Below, piece by piece: positions 43,536 to 52,033 of a DNA stretch of 64,000 nt (its first letter is position 1; the number at the start of each line of letters is the position of its first letter). Below the pieces are notes generated by a model that saw nothing but the letters and a program-made list of their open reading frames with translations, was not told the DNA's origin and did no database searches. The position numbers and the translations under genes were made by a program. The stretch is from an uncultured Sulfitobacter sp. (GTDB lineage: Bacteria > Pseudomonadota > Alphaproteobacteria > Rhodobacterales > Rhodobacteraceae), in assembly GCA_905182645.1 (NCBI GenBank), contig CAJJCJ010000011.1, positions 1-64,000 on the forward strand, in the 5' to 3' direction.

Positions 43536-44171
43536 ATGACCATGAAGTTGCATTGCTTTGGCGAAAGCGGGAACGCCTATAAAGCCGCATTGACGCTTAC
43601 GCTTGCCGACCAGTCTTGGGAGCCAGTGTTTGTTGATTTTTTCAACGGCGCCACCCGCTCCGACGAATTCCGTGACCTTAACGTTATGGGAGAAGTCCCT
43701 GTGCTCGAAGACGGCGACATGGTGCTGACCCAATCAGCCGTCATTCAAGATTATATCAGTTCCAAATCTGGCAAGCTGGGTGGCAAGTCTGCGGCTGAGC
43801 GTCGTGAGGTTTTGCGCTGGATGTTTTTTGACAACCACAAGGTGAGCGGCATTGCCGGTATGTTGCGGTTTCAGATGAATTTTCTGCCCGAAGCAAAACG
43901 TAACGCCGATGTCATTGGATTTATGTCGATGCGTCTTGCCGCCGCGTTGAAGGTCATGGAAGCCCATCTATCTGATCGTGACTGGCTAGCAGCTGAGGCC
44001 ATAACCATCGCTGATATCGCATGCGCCGGATACTTGTTTTACCCAGAGCCGTTCACGTTTGACCGTGCCGATTACCCTCATATCAACCGCTGGCTCGACG
44101 CGATTGCCGCCACGCCTGGTTGGAAACACCCTTATGATTTGATGCCTGGCTCGCCTGCTGACCGCGCCTAA
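43536..44171 (+). CDS. Glutathione S-transferase
   Basis: 211 residues. N-terminal thioredoxin-like domain (MKLHCFGESGNAYKAALTLTLADQSWEPVFVDF) with the glutathione-binding segment GEVPVLEDGDMVLTQSAVIQDYI, then the all-helical C-terminal domain with the N-capping box TIADIACAGYLFY. GGGAGG precedes the start. Encoded within the beta-oxidation set, 12 bp before the thiolase, as often seen in Rhodobacterales; the role there is unknown, possibly detoxifying reactive acyl intermediates. Confidence 0.92.
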   Translation: MTMKLHCFGESGNAYKAALTLTLADQSWEPVFVDFFNGATRSDEFRDLNVMGEVPVLEDGDMVLTQSAVIQDYISSKSGKLGGKSAAERREVLRWMFFDNHKVSGIAGMLRFQMNFLPEAKRNADVIGFMSMRLAAALKVMEAHLSDRDWLAAEAITIADIACAGYLFYPEPFTFDRADYPHINRWLDAIAATPGWKHPYDLMPGSPADRA

Positions 44172-44183
44172 AGGAGACCCCAA

Positions 44184-45395
44184 ATGACCGAAGCTTATAT
44201 CTATGACGCCGTGCGTACCCCGCGCGGCAAGGGCCGCAAAGACGGCAGCTTGCACGAGGTCACATCGGCCCGCTTGTCCGCTGGCATCATGAACGCCCTC
44301 AAGGACCGCAATGACCTGCAAGGTCATGCTGTTGAGGATGTGATTTGGGGCAATGTCACCCAAGTTGGTGAACAGGGTGGCTGTTTGGCCCGTACGGCTG
44401 TTTTGGCGTCTGAGCTGGATCAATCGATCCCCGGTCTTTCGATTAACCGCTTTTGTGCATCTGGGATGGAGGCCGTTAATTTGGCCGCCAACCAGATCAA
44501 AGGTGGCGCTGGTGGCGCATATATCGCCGGTGGCGTTGAGATGATGGGCCGTGTTGCCATGGGGTCTGACGGTGCTGCGATTGCCGTTGATCCGTCGATT
44601 GCGATGGATACATATTTTGTCCCGCAGGGCATTTCAGCGGACATTATCGCGACTGAATATGGCTTTAGCCGTGACGACGCCGATCAGCTGGCTGTTAAAA
44701 GCCAGAACCGTGCGGCAGCCGCGTGGGCTGACAACCGGTTTAACCGGTCAATCGTGCCTGTCACAGATATGAACGGCCTGACCATTTTGGGCCGCGACGA
44801 ATACATGCGTCCAGGAACAGATATGCAAGCATTAGGGTCATTGAACCCCGCGTTTCAGATGATGGGCGAACAGATGCCCGGCTTTGATAAAGTGGCGTTG
44901 ATGAAGTACCCACATCTGGAAAAAATCAACCACATCCACCACGCAGGCAACTCGTCTGGTATTGTTGACGGTGCGGCTGGTGTGTTGGTCGGGTCTAAGG
45001 AATGGGGCGACTCGATGGGTTTGAAACCCCGCGCGGTCATTCGTGCCACTGCCAAGATCGGCACTGATCCGACCATCATGTTGACCGGTCCGGTCCCTGT
45101 CACTGAGAAAATTTTGGCCGATAGCGGCATGTCGATTTCCGACATTGATCTGTTTGAAGTCAACGAGGCGTTTGCGTCCGTGGTTCTGCGGTTCATGCAG
45201 CGATTTAACGTCGATCATAGCCGCGTCAACGTCAACGGCGGGTCGATTGCGATGGGTCATCCGTTGGGGGCCACAGGTGCGATCATCATTGGCACGCTGC
45301 TCGACGAGCTAGAGCGGACGGGTAAATCCACGGGGCTTGCCACGCTTTGCATCGCATCGGGCATGGGTGCCGCCACAATCATTGAACGCGTTTAA
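44184..45395 (+). CDS. Acetyl-CoA C-acyltransferase (thiolase, FadA-like)
   Basis: 403 residues. Cleaves 3-ketoacyl-CoA with CoA in the last beta-oxidation step. Active residues: nucleophilic Cys in INRFCASGMEAV, His in NGGSIAMGHPLGATGA, and Cys in LCIASGMGAA. AAGGAG precedes the start and the fused hydratase/dehydrogenase follows after 12 bp, as in fadAB operons. Confidence 0.95.
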   Translation: MTEAYIYDAVRTPRGKGRKDGSLHEVTSARLSAGIMNALKDRNDLQGHAVEDVIWGNVTQVGEQGGCLARTAVLASELDQSIPGLSINRFCASGMEAVNLAANQIKGGAGGAYIAGGVEMMGRVAMGSDGAAIAVDPSIAMDTYFVPQGISADIIATEYGFSRDDADQLAVKSQNRAAAAWADNRFNRSIVPVTDMNGLTILGRDEYMRPGTDMQALGSLNPAFQMMGEQMPGFDKVALMKYPHLEKINHIHHAGNSSGIVDGAAGVLVGSKEWGDSMGLKPRAVIRATAKIGTDPTIMLTGPVPVTEKILADSGMSISDIDLFEVNEAFASVVLRFMQRFNVDHSRVNVNGGSIAMGHPLGATGAIIIGTLLDELERTGKSTGLATLCIASGMGAATIIERV

Positions 45396-45407
45396 GGAGC
45401 ATCTGAC

Positions 45408-47606
45408 ATGACTGACTTTATTATGAAAACCGATGCTGACGGCGTGGCCACGATTGTGTGGGACACCATTGGCAAATCCATGAATGTGATGAGCCGCGAT
45501 AGCATGCAGGTTCTGAACGCCTTGATTGACGACGCACTGGTCGATGATGCCGTCAAAGGCGTGATCATCACGTCTGGCAAGGCAGGTAGCTTCGCTGGCG
45601 GCATGGACCTGAATGTGCTTGCGTCAATCCGTGATGAGGCAGGCGAAAGCCCTGCCCAAGCCCTGTTTGATTTCACGATGGCTGGCCATACTATGCTGCG
45701 CAAGATTGAGCGTGCAGGCATGAATCCAAAGACCAACAAAGGCGGCAAGCCGATTGCGGCTGCCCTGCCAGGCACAGCGCTTGGCATTGGGCTTGAGCTT
45801 CCATTGGCCTGTCACCGCATTTTTGCTGCCGACAATGCAAAGGCCAAAATCGGCCTGCCAGAGATCATGGTTGGTATCTTTCCCGGTGCTGGCGGCACGA
45901 CCCGTCTGGTCCGCAAGATGGGTGCGATGGCCGCAAGTCCGCTGTTGTTAGAAGGTAAGATGAACAGCCCGCAGGCCGCGTTGCGTGCGGGCGTTATCGA
46001 CGAGGTTGTTCCAGCAGGTGAATTGCTGATGGCTGCCAAGGCTTGGGTTCTGTCCGAACCCAAAATCGTCAAACCTTGGGATGAAAAAGGTTATAAAATG
46101 CCCGGCGGTGCGCCGTATCATCCGGCTGGCTTCATGACGTTTGTTGGTGCCTCTGCGATGGTCAACGGCAAGACCCAAGGCGCATATCCTGCCGCCAAGG
46201 CATTGTTGTCTGCCGTGTATGAAGGTGCGTTGGTGCCGTTTGATACGGCGTTGAAAATCGAGGCGCGATATTTCACCCAAGTCCTGATGAACCCGTCATC
46301 AAGCGCGATGATCCGGTCTTTGTTCATCAACAAAGAGGCGCTTGAGAAGGGTGCCAATCGCCCTGATGTGGCTGACCAAAAGGTGACCCAAGTTGGCATC
46401 ATCGGTGCTGGCATGATGGGAGCAGGCATTGCGCTTGTGTCCGCGTTGGCTGGTATCAAGGTTGTGCTTATCGACGCCAAGCAAGACGCGGCTGATCGCG
46501 GTAAAGATTACACTGCGACCTATATGGACAAGGGAATTTCCCGCAAAAAGGTGACCATTAAGAAGAAGGACGCGGTGCTTAGTCTGATCACTGCGACAAC
46601 TGATTACGCAGCCCTTAAGGGCTGTGATCTGGTGGTCGAGGCGGTGTTCGAGGATGTGGCTGTTAAGGCCGAGGTCACGCGCAAGGTACAAGCCGTCACT
46701 GGCCGTGATTGCGTGTTTGCGACCAACACATCGACCCTGCCAATCACCGAGTTGGCTAAGGCGGCAGTTGATACTGAGAACTTTATCGGCATCCATTTCT
46801 TTAGCCCTGTCGACAAAATGTTATTGGTTGAGATTATCAAGGGTAAGCAAACCGGCGATGTGGCCGTGGCCAAGGCACTCGACTTTGTGCGCCAAATTCG
46901 CAAGACGCCGATTGTTGTGAATGACGAGCGGTTTTTTTACGCCAACCGCTGTATCCTGCCTTACGGTAAAGAAGGCATTCGGATGGTCAGCGAAGGTGTG
47001 GCACCTGCGCTTATTGAAAACGCTGCTAAGCTTTTGGGCTTTCCGGTTGGTACGCTTCAGCTAACAGACGATACAACGATCACGCTAAATGCTGCGATTG
47101 CACGCGCGACGAAAGCGGCCATGGGCGACGCCTATCTTGATACGGTCACTGACGAGGTTCTGTTTTTCCTTGAAGATGCAGGGCGCCTTGGTCGAAAGGC
47201 TTGCGCTGGTTTCTACAATTACGATGCTAAGGGCAAACGCGATGGTTTCTGGGAAGGTCTTGGCGAGAGATACCCGCTATTGGAAACCCAGCCTGATCTG
47301 ATCGACGTCCAGCACCGCCTGATGTTTTCCCAAGTTCTGGAGGCTGTTCGCGCGTTGGAAGAAGGCGTGCTGGAAGACATCCGCGAAGGCGATGTTGGTT
47401 CGATCCTTGGCTGGGGCTTTGCGCCTTGGTCGGGCGGTCCGTTTAGCTGGCTTGATATTATCGGCACGCCTTATGCCGCCGAGCGGTGTGACGAATTGAC
47501 TGAACAGTTTGGCGACCGCTTTGCCACGCCCGCTTTGCTGCGCGAAATGGCTGATAAAGGTCAGTCATTTTATGGCCGTTTTGATAAAAGTGCTAAGGCT
47601 GCATAA
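45408..47606 (+). CDS. 3-hydroxyacyl-CoA dehydrogenase / enoyl-CoA hydratase (FadB/FadJ-like)
   Basis: 732-residue fusion. N-terminal crotonase domain: oxyanion loop GSFAGGMDLN and PGTALGIGLELPLACHRIFA, then GLPEIMVGIFPGAGGTTRLVRKMG. From about 325 the NAD-binding domain: VGIIGAGMMGAGIALVSALAG, TNTSTLPITELA, IGIHFFSPVDKMLLVEII, and the C-terminal domain with FYANRCILPY and GWGFAPWSGGPFSWLD. AAGGAG precedes the start. With the acyl-CoA dehydrogenase and thiolase it completes a beta-oxidation cycle. Confidence 0.95.
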   Translation: MTDFIMKTDADGVATIVWDTIGKSMNVMSRDSMQVLNALIDDALVDDAVKGVIITSGKAGSFAGGMDLNVLASIRDEAGESPAQALFDFTMAGHTMLRKIERAGMNPKTNKGGKPIAAALPGTALGIGLELPLACHRIFAADNAKAKIGLPEIMVGIFPGAGGTTRLVRKMGAMAASPLLLEGKMNSPQAALRAGVIDEVVPAGELLMAAKAWVLSEPKIVKPWDEKGYKMPGGAPYHPAGFMTFVGASAMVNGKTQGAYPAAKALLSAVYEGALVPFDTALKIEARYFTQVLMNPSSSAMIRSLFINKEALEKGANRPDVADQKVTQVGIIGAGMMGAGIALVSALAGIKVVLIDAKQDAADRGKDYTATYMDKGISRKKVTIKKKDAVLSLITATTDYAALKGCDLVVEAVFEDVAVKAEVTRKVQAVTGRDCVFATNTSTLPITELAKAAVDTENFIGIHFFSPVDKMLLVEIIKGKQTGDVAVAKALDFVRQIRKTPIVVNDERFFYANRCILPYGKEGIRMVSEGVAPALIENAAKLLGFPVGTLQLTDDTTITLNAAIARATKAAMGDAYLDTVTDEVLFFLEDAGRLGRKACAGFYNYDAKGKRDGFWEGLGERYPLLETQPDLIDVQHRLMFSQVLEAVRALEEGVLEDIREGDVGSILGWGFAPWSGGPFSWLDIIGTPYAAERCDELTEQFGDRFATPALLREMADKGQSFYGRFDKSAKAA

Positions 47607-47624
47607 GCGAAATTGGACGACGGG

Positions 47625-47659
47625 AAAGGGCGTGGACTGCAAGGTCTGCGCCCTTTTTT
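47625..47659 (+). terminator. Terminator after the beta-oxidation operon
   Basis: AAAGGGCG / CGCCCTTTTTT stem with a 16-base loop region that can pair further, T run on the plus strand, 19 bp after the stop. Confidence 0.88.
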
Positions 47660-48285
47660 CATGCGGAGTCAAATGTGTAATTTGACCGTTTGATGTCATC
47701 TGCGCAGATCGTATTTATCAGCGTTGCATCCGCGTCATTGTAGTAAGGCCGCCAATCACGCGGGCGGGCGGATTGATTGATGTGTTCAATAGTTAGCTCA
47801 AAACCTAAGTGTCTCTAAAGCGGTTGTAGATCGTCCGCTAATTGTATGATTCAAAAGAATAAAGCTGTTTCGTTGAGGTAGGACGCATAGGGGTTTTGCA
47901 GCACGCTTGCGCGGGTTTGGTCCGCATTCAGGAACGTGCTGAAACCCGTCGATTGCGCCAAGGTAACCGCCAGATGTGTGAATGACTGCGCCTTTCGCCA
48001 TGCGTAATAGCTCACCATGCGGTCCCACGGATTGCGCACCAATGTGAAGGTAAACATGCCCGTCGGATCGACCGCGCCTTACATGTCCGCCAGCGTGCTG
48101 TGCTTCCAAATACGCCCCTTAGCGCTGAGCGATTTCAGGCGGGCATTGCGCCGTTTCGCCTTGGGTGTGTCACCGATCAAAATGTCGTCGCGCATGGCCC
48201 GCTGTTCAAGTGCGGTCGCCAGCGCGGTGCCCCCTGTTTTGGGGATATGTACAAAAATATAATTGTGCCCCAGCGAGATGATCAT
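47659..48285 (-). pseudogene. Sulfotransferase-family gene, broken by stop codon and frameshift
   Basis: PAPS-dependent sulfotransferase (sulfotransfer_2 type) read on the minus strand. N-terminal 5'-phosphosulfate loop is intact (IFVHIPKTGGTALATAL). After ADM an in-frame TAA (48079-48081) interrupts, then the same frame resumes GAVDPTGMFTFTLVRNPWDRMVS with the 3'-phosphate motif. A further stop at 47851 and a frame change lead to a recognisable C-terminus (INQSARPRDWRPYYNDADA, then DIKRSNYTFDSA) ending at 47659. Part of the middle is missing. The EamA gene upstream overlaps its start by ATGA, so the pair was an operon. Confidence 0.8.
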
Positions 48286-49205
48286 GGATCAGACCGCAAC
48301 GTGATGATGACCCCAGCCCCAACGATCAACCCCATGCCGATCAGACCGAGCAGCGGAACCGTTTCGGCCCACAACGTCCATGCCCAAAAGCTTGCGAAAA
48401 TCAGCAGCGAGTATTCAAATATGGCGACGCTTGATGCCTCGCCAACTTGATAGCCACGAAAGACGAACCCGATTCCAATGAGTGCGCCGACAGCGAGCAC
48501 CGCGTACCAACCGAGCATTATCCCAGTGACAGGCATCCAGCCGCGCAGCGGGAACCCTTCGGCACCAAGTGCCCCGCCACCTGGCAGAACCAATATGCCG
48601 ATGCCGCCGAAAATCAGGAGCATCACAAAGAACCATGCGGTCAATGTCAGGGTGTGTTCGCCTTCGCACCATGCCCGTGTCGCGATGGCACCAATGGCGT
48701 ACAACAGGCCTGCAAAAATCGGCAAAAATGAAATGGGATCAAGCGCGCTTGGGTCAGGCCGGATCACCAAGAGCGCGCCTAAAAAACCGATGCCAACCGC
48801 GAGCCAGCGTATTGGTCCTACGGATTTGCCTTGGAAGATGACCGAGATGATCAGCACAAATAGCGGGGCGGTGAACAGCCCCGCTATTACCACCCCGATG
48901 GGCATAATCGCGATGCAGCCAAAGTAGATCAGCAAAGCGCCTGCTTGGAACAAACTACGCCCAATGACCGCAAGCGGTTTGCGCGGCCACAGCGCCCCTG
49001 CCCCCAAGGCCGATGCGACGATCAGCGCACTTAGGACTAAACTGCTCCGGATAAAGTGGAACTGCCAAAGCGAGCTGTCGGAGGATATGTACGGCAACAG
49101 ATTATCGGTAAACCCAAGCATCATCATGCCCGCGAGGATCAGAAAGGCTGCTTGCCGTGGTTGCACCGTTGCTGTCATCTGTTTCATCCCGATGAAATCG
49201 CCCAT
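48282..49205 (-). CDS. EamA/DMT-family transporter
   Basis: Up to 307 residues, ten membrane segments in two EamA repeats (FLILAGMMMLGFTDNLLPYI...GVVIAGLFTAPLFVLIISVIF; LPIFAGLLYAIGAIATRAW...EASSVAIFEYSLLIFASFW). Drug/metabolite exporter superfamily; substrate unknown. Several ATGs near the start (49205, 49187, 49178) leave the true one open. Its stop overlaps the start of the dead sulfotransferase gene. Confidence 0.9.
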   Translation of the reverse strand: MGDFIGMKQMTATVQPRQAAFLILAGMMMLGFTDNLLPYISSDSSLWQFHFIRSSLVLSALIVASALGAGALWPRKPLAVIGRSLFQAGALLIYFGCIAIMPIGVVIAGLFTAPLFVLIISVIFQGKSVGPIRWLAVGIGFLGALLVIRPDPSALDPISFLPIFAGLLYAIGAIATRAWCEGEHTLTLTAWFFVMLLIFGGIGILVLPGGGALGAEGFPLRGWMPVTGIMLGWYAVLAVGALIGIGFVFRGYQVGEASSVAIFEYSLLIFASFWAWTLWAETVPLLGLIGMGLIVGAGVIITLRSDP

Positions 49206-49265
49206 TGATTTAAATGTCTTACATATCCTAATGTCGCGGAAATAGCGCGTTGGGAGGATACACCT

Positions 49266-50891
49266 ATGGGATGGATGGCTGATGAAACCGGCTTGGGCAA
49301 GTGTGAAGCGAACTATGTTCCGCTGACGCCCCTTTCACACCTCAACCGCGCGGCGATTGTTTTTGCTGACCGCGAGGCGCTTATCTATGGCGATATCCGC
49401 CTCACGTATGCGCAGTATCATGGCCGTGTGACGCGGCTGGCGTCTGCCTTGACCAAGGCGGGCATCCTATCTGGTGATGTTGTCGCGACGTTGTTGCCGA
49501 ATATTCCAGCCCAGTCCGAGGCCGCATTTGGTGTGCCAGCTTGTGGGGCTGTCCTAAACACGATCAACACCCGTTTGGACGTCGACACGGTCGCATATAT
49601 TTTCGACCACGGTGGGGCCAAGGCTGCGCTGGTCGACAGTCAGTTCCTGCCGATGGTTATGCAAGCGGTCGCGCTGATGGATGGCCCTGCCCCGTTGATT
49701 ATCGAAGTTCCTGATCCGGTTGCTGGCATCCCCACAATTGGCGAACAGACCAATTACGAAGATTTTCTTGCAACGGGTGATCCTGATTTTTCTTGGGTCA
49801 TGCCAACTGACGAGTGGGAAAGCCTTGCGCTGAATTACACGTCCGGCACCACGGGCCGCCCCAAGGGGGTCGTGTACCACCACCGCGGCGCATATATGAT
49901 GACGATGGGCACGCCAATTTCTTGGCAGCTGCCGTTGTTCATCAAGTACCTGCAGATCGTGCCGTTATTTCATTGCAACGGTTGGAACCACACGTGGATG
50001 ATGCCTGCGCTTGGCGGCACAGTTGTGTGCTGTCGCGATGTATCGGCTAAGGCGGTGTACGGCGCGATCGGCGATCACGGGGTCACGCATTTTGGCGGCG
50101 CACCGATTGTTCTGAACCTGATCGTAAATGCAAAAGACGAAGAGCGCCGCAATTTTGATCACACCGTTGAAGTGTTCACCGCTGGTGCGCCGCCTGCCCC
50201 CGCAACCTTGGCTGCCGTGGGCAAGCTGGGATTTAACATCACCCAAGTTTACGGGCTGACCGAAACCTATGGCCATGTGACCGAATGCATTTGGGACGAC
50301 GCATGGGGCGCGTTGCCCGAGGACCAGCAGGCCAGCATAAAAGCCCAGCAAGGTGTCGCGTTTCCTGTGATGGAAGACATCACCGTGATGGACGACAAAA
50401 TGGTCCAAGTCACGATGGATGGTGCCACCCAAGGCGAGATTGTCATGCGTGGGAATTCCGTGATGAAGGGGTATTACAAGAACCCTGAAGCAACCAAAAA
50501 GGCATTTTCCGGCGGGTATTTCCATTCCGAGGATTTGGCGATTCAGCATCCAAATGGCTATATGCAGATTGCCGACCGCGCCAAGGACATCATCATTTCT
50601 GGCGGCGAGAACATCAGCTCTGTCGAAGTCGAGGGCGCGATCATGCACCACCCCGCGGTGAACCTTTGTGCTGTTGTGGCCAAGCCAGACGACAAATGGG
50701 GCGAAGTGCCTTGTGCCTTTGTCGAGCTAAAAGAAGGCGCTGTCGCCGATGAGGCCGATATTATCGCGCATACACGCAGCCGTATTGCAGGGTTCAAATG
50801 CCCAAAGCGGGTTGTGTTTTTTGAGTTGCCGAAAACCTCGACGGGTAAGATCCAGAAATTTGAGCTGCGCGTGATCGCAAAAGACATCTAA
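49266..50891 (+). CDS. Acyl-CoA synthetase, DmdB-like AMP-forming ligase
   Basis: 541-residue adenylate-forming enzyme. P-loop-like motif NYTSGTTGRPKGVVYHHRGA, VPLFHCNGWNHTWMM, VFTAGAPPAPATL, YGLTETYGHVT, and hinge GGYFHSEDLAIQHPNGYMQIADRAKDIIISGGENISSVEVEG, final Lys in STGKIQKFELR. Length and the HCNGW and AGAPP segments resemble the 3-methylmercaptopropionyl-CoA ligase DmdB group of roseobacters, but medium-chain fatty acyl-CoA ligases are close relatives and there are no dmdC or dmdD genes here. GGGAGG precedes the ATG. Confidence 0.88.
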   Translation: MGWMADETGLGKCEANYVPLTPLSHLNRAAIVFADREALIYGDIRLTYAQYHGRVTRLASALTKAGILSGDVVATLLPNIPAQSEAAFGVPACGAVLNTINTRLDVDTVAYIFDHGGAKAALVDSQFLPMVMQAVALMDGPAPLIIEVPDPVAGIPTIGEQTNYEDFLATGDPDFSWVMPTDEWESLALNYTSGTTGRPKGVVYHHRGAYMMTMGTPISWQLPLFIKYLQIVPLFHCNGWNHTWMMPALGGTVVCCRDVSAKAVYGAIGDHGVTHFGGAPIVLNLIVNAKDEERRNFDHTVEVFTAGAPPAPATLAAVGKLGFNITQVYGLTETYGHVTECIWDDAWGALPEDQQASIKAQQGVAFPVMEDITVMDDKMVQVTMDGATQGEIVMRGNSVMKGYYKNPEATKKAFSGGYFHSEDLAIQHPNGYMQIADRAKDIIISGGENISSVEVEGAIMHHPAVNLCAVVAKPDDKWGEVPCAFVELKEGAVADEADIIAHTRSRIAGFKCPKRVVFFELPKTSTGKIQKFELRVIAKDI

Positions 50892-50906
50892 CTCGTCTAC
50901 CCAAAT

Positions 50907-50940
50907 GTTGCTTGGCCAGTTAAGCTACGGGTCAAGCAAC
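50907..50940. repeat. Hairpin after the acyl-CoA ligase
   Basis: GTTGCTTG / CAAGCAAC arms, extendable with a bulge, 16 bp after the stop; no T run on the plus strand, so a weak terminator at best. Confidence 0.5.
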
Positions 50941-50953
50941 AAAAAGCAGGCAC

Positions 50954-51974
50954 ATGACGGCACTCCATGAATATGAACGGCTGGAAAGCACCGGGATTTG
51001 GCGCGCCGATATGGATGCGCAACGCCGTGATGTGGTCGTGTCGTTTGGCAATGCAACGCTGGTGATTGCAGATGGTGCGGGCCGACCGCTGACCCATTGG
51101 TCCCTGCCTGCTGTTATTCGTCAAAACCCTGGCAAACGCCCTGCGGTTTTCACCCCCGATGAGAGACGCCGTTGAGACGTTGGAAATCGACGATGACCTG
51201 ATGATTGGCGCGATTGAAAAGGTCCTTAAGACGCTGGCGAAATCACGCCCGGAGCGCGGCAAGCTACGCCATTTCATCACGCTCGGGTTTGTGGCGGGTA
51301 TCGCCGCCTTGGCGGTTTTCTGGCTGCCTGATGCGCTTACCCGTCAGACCGTATCTGTTGTCCCGCAATCAAAGCGTGCCGAGATTGGCGCCGTCATTCT
51401 GGGCCATGTGCAAAAGCTAATGGGGCCGCGGTGCCGTGATGCGGACGGGGTTGCTGCACTTGCGCTGTTGCATACCCGTTTGCTTGGCGCTGATGCTCAA
51501 GGGCAAATTGTTATCTTGCCGCAGTTGGTCCAAGATGCTGTGGCAATGACTGGCGGCATTATCGCGCTTGATCGCCGCATTGTTGAAAACGCCGATGACC
51601 CTGCGGTGCCTGCCGGATATGTCATTGCTGCGGCCGCGGCGCGGCGCGGCACAGACCCGCTTGCGTCCGTCCTAAAAGCCGTCGGATTGCGCCAGACGAT
51701 GGGTCTTTTGACGACTGGGAACCTGCCGTCAGACGTGTTGGCCGACTACGCCCGCAGCCTGACAGAGGCCGATCCAACGTTTGCAAATGAAGATGATCTG
51801 ATTGCGGCGTTTGCAGCGGCCCAAATTCCAACAACACCTTTTGCTTTTGCCCGCGATGGGTCTGATGCACAGGCGGTCAAATTGATCGAAAATGACACGT
51901 TCGCGGAACGCGACGAGCCGGAAATCCTGTCAGATGCCAACTGGGTCCGCCTGCAGGGTATTTGCAATATTTAG
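50954..51974 (+). pseudogene. Conserved-looking hypothetical membrane-anchored protein, frameshifted
   Basis: The first frame (50954-51175) encodes MTALHEYERLESTGIWRADM, VVVSFGNATLVIADGAGRPLTHWSLPAVIRQNPGKRPAVFTPDE and then a stop. The second frame takes up at once with ETLEIDDDLMIGAIEKVLKTL and runs to 51974, with one membrane segment (FITLGFVAGIAALAVFWLP) and an extra-cytoplasmic domain. Removing one base around 51161-51164 would join them into about 340 residues, which is how I believe such proteins look elsewhere in Rhodobacterales. An independent start at 51159 is less likely. Function unknown. Confidence 0.7.
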
Positions 51975-51986
51975 GCATCGCACAAG

Positions 51987-52020
51987 AAAAAGCCTCGCAT
52001 AAAGAACCGCGAGGCCTTTT
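51987..52020. terminator. Bidirectional terminator between convergent genes
   Basis: GCCTCGC / GCGAGGC stem flanked by A and T runs, lying between the plus-strand hypothetical gene and the minus-strand SPOR gene. Confidence 0.88.
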
Positions 52021-52033
52021 CCCGGGAGACTGG

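Noticed and set aside
43294..43539. 81-codon TTG frame with a hydrophobic stretch ahead of the GST gene
   Set aside because: No ribosome site, no motif, and it runs into the start of the GST gene; kept only as spacer.
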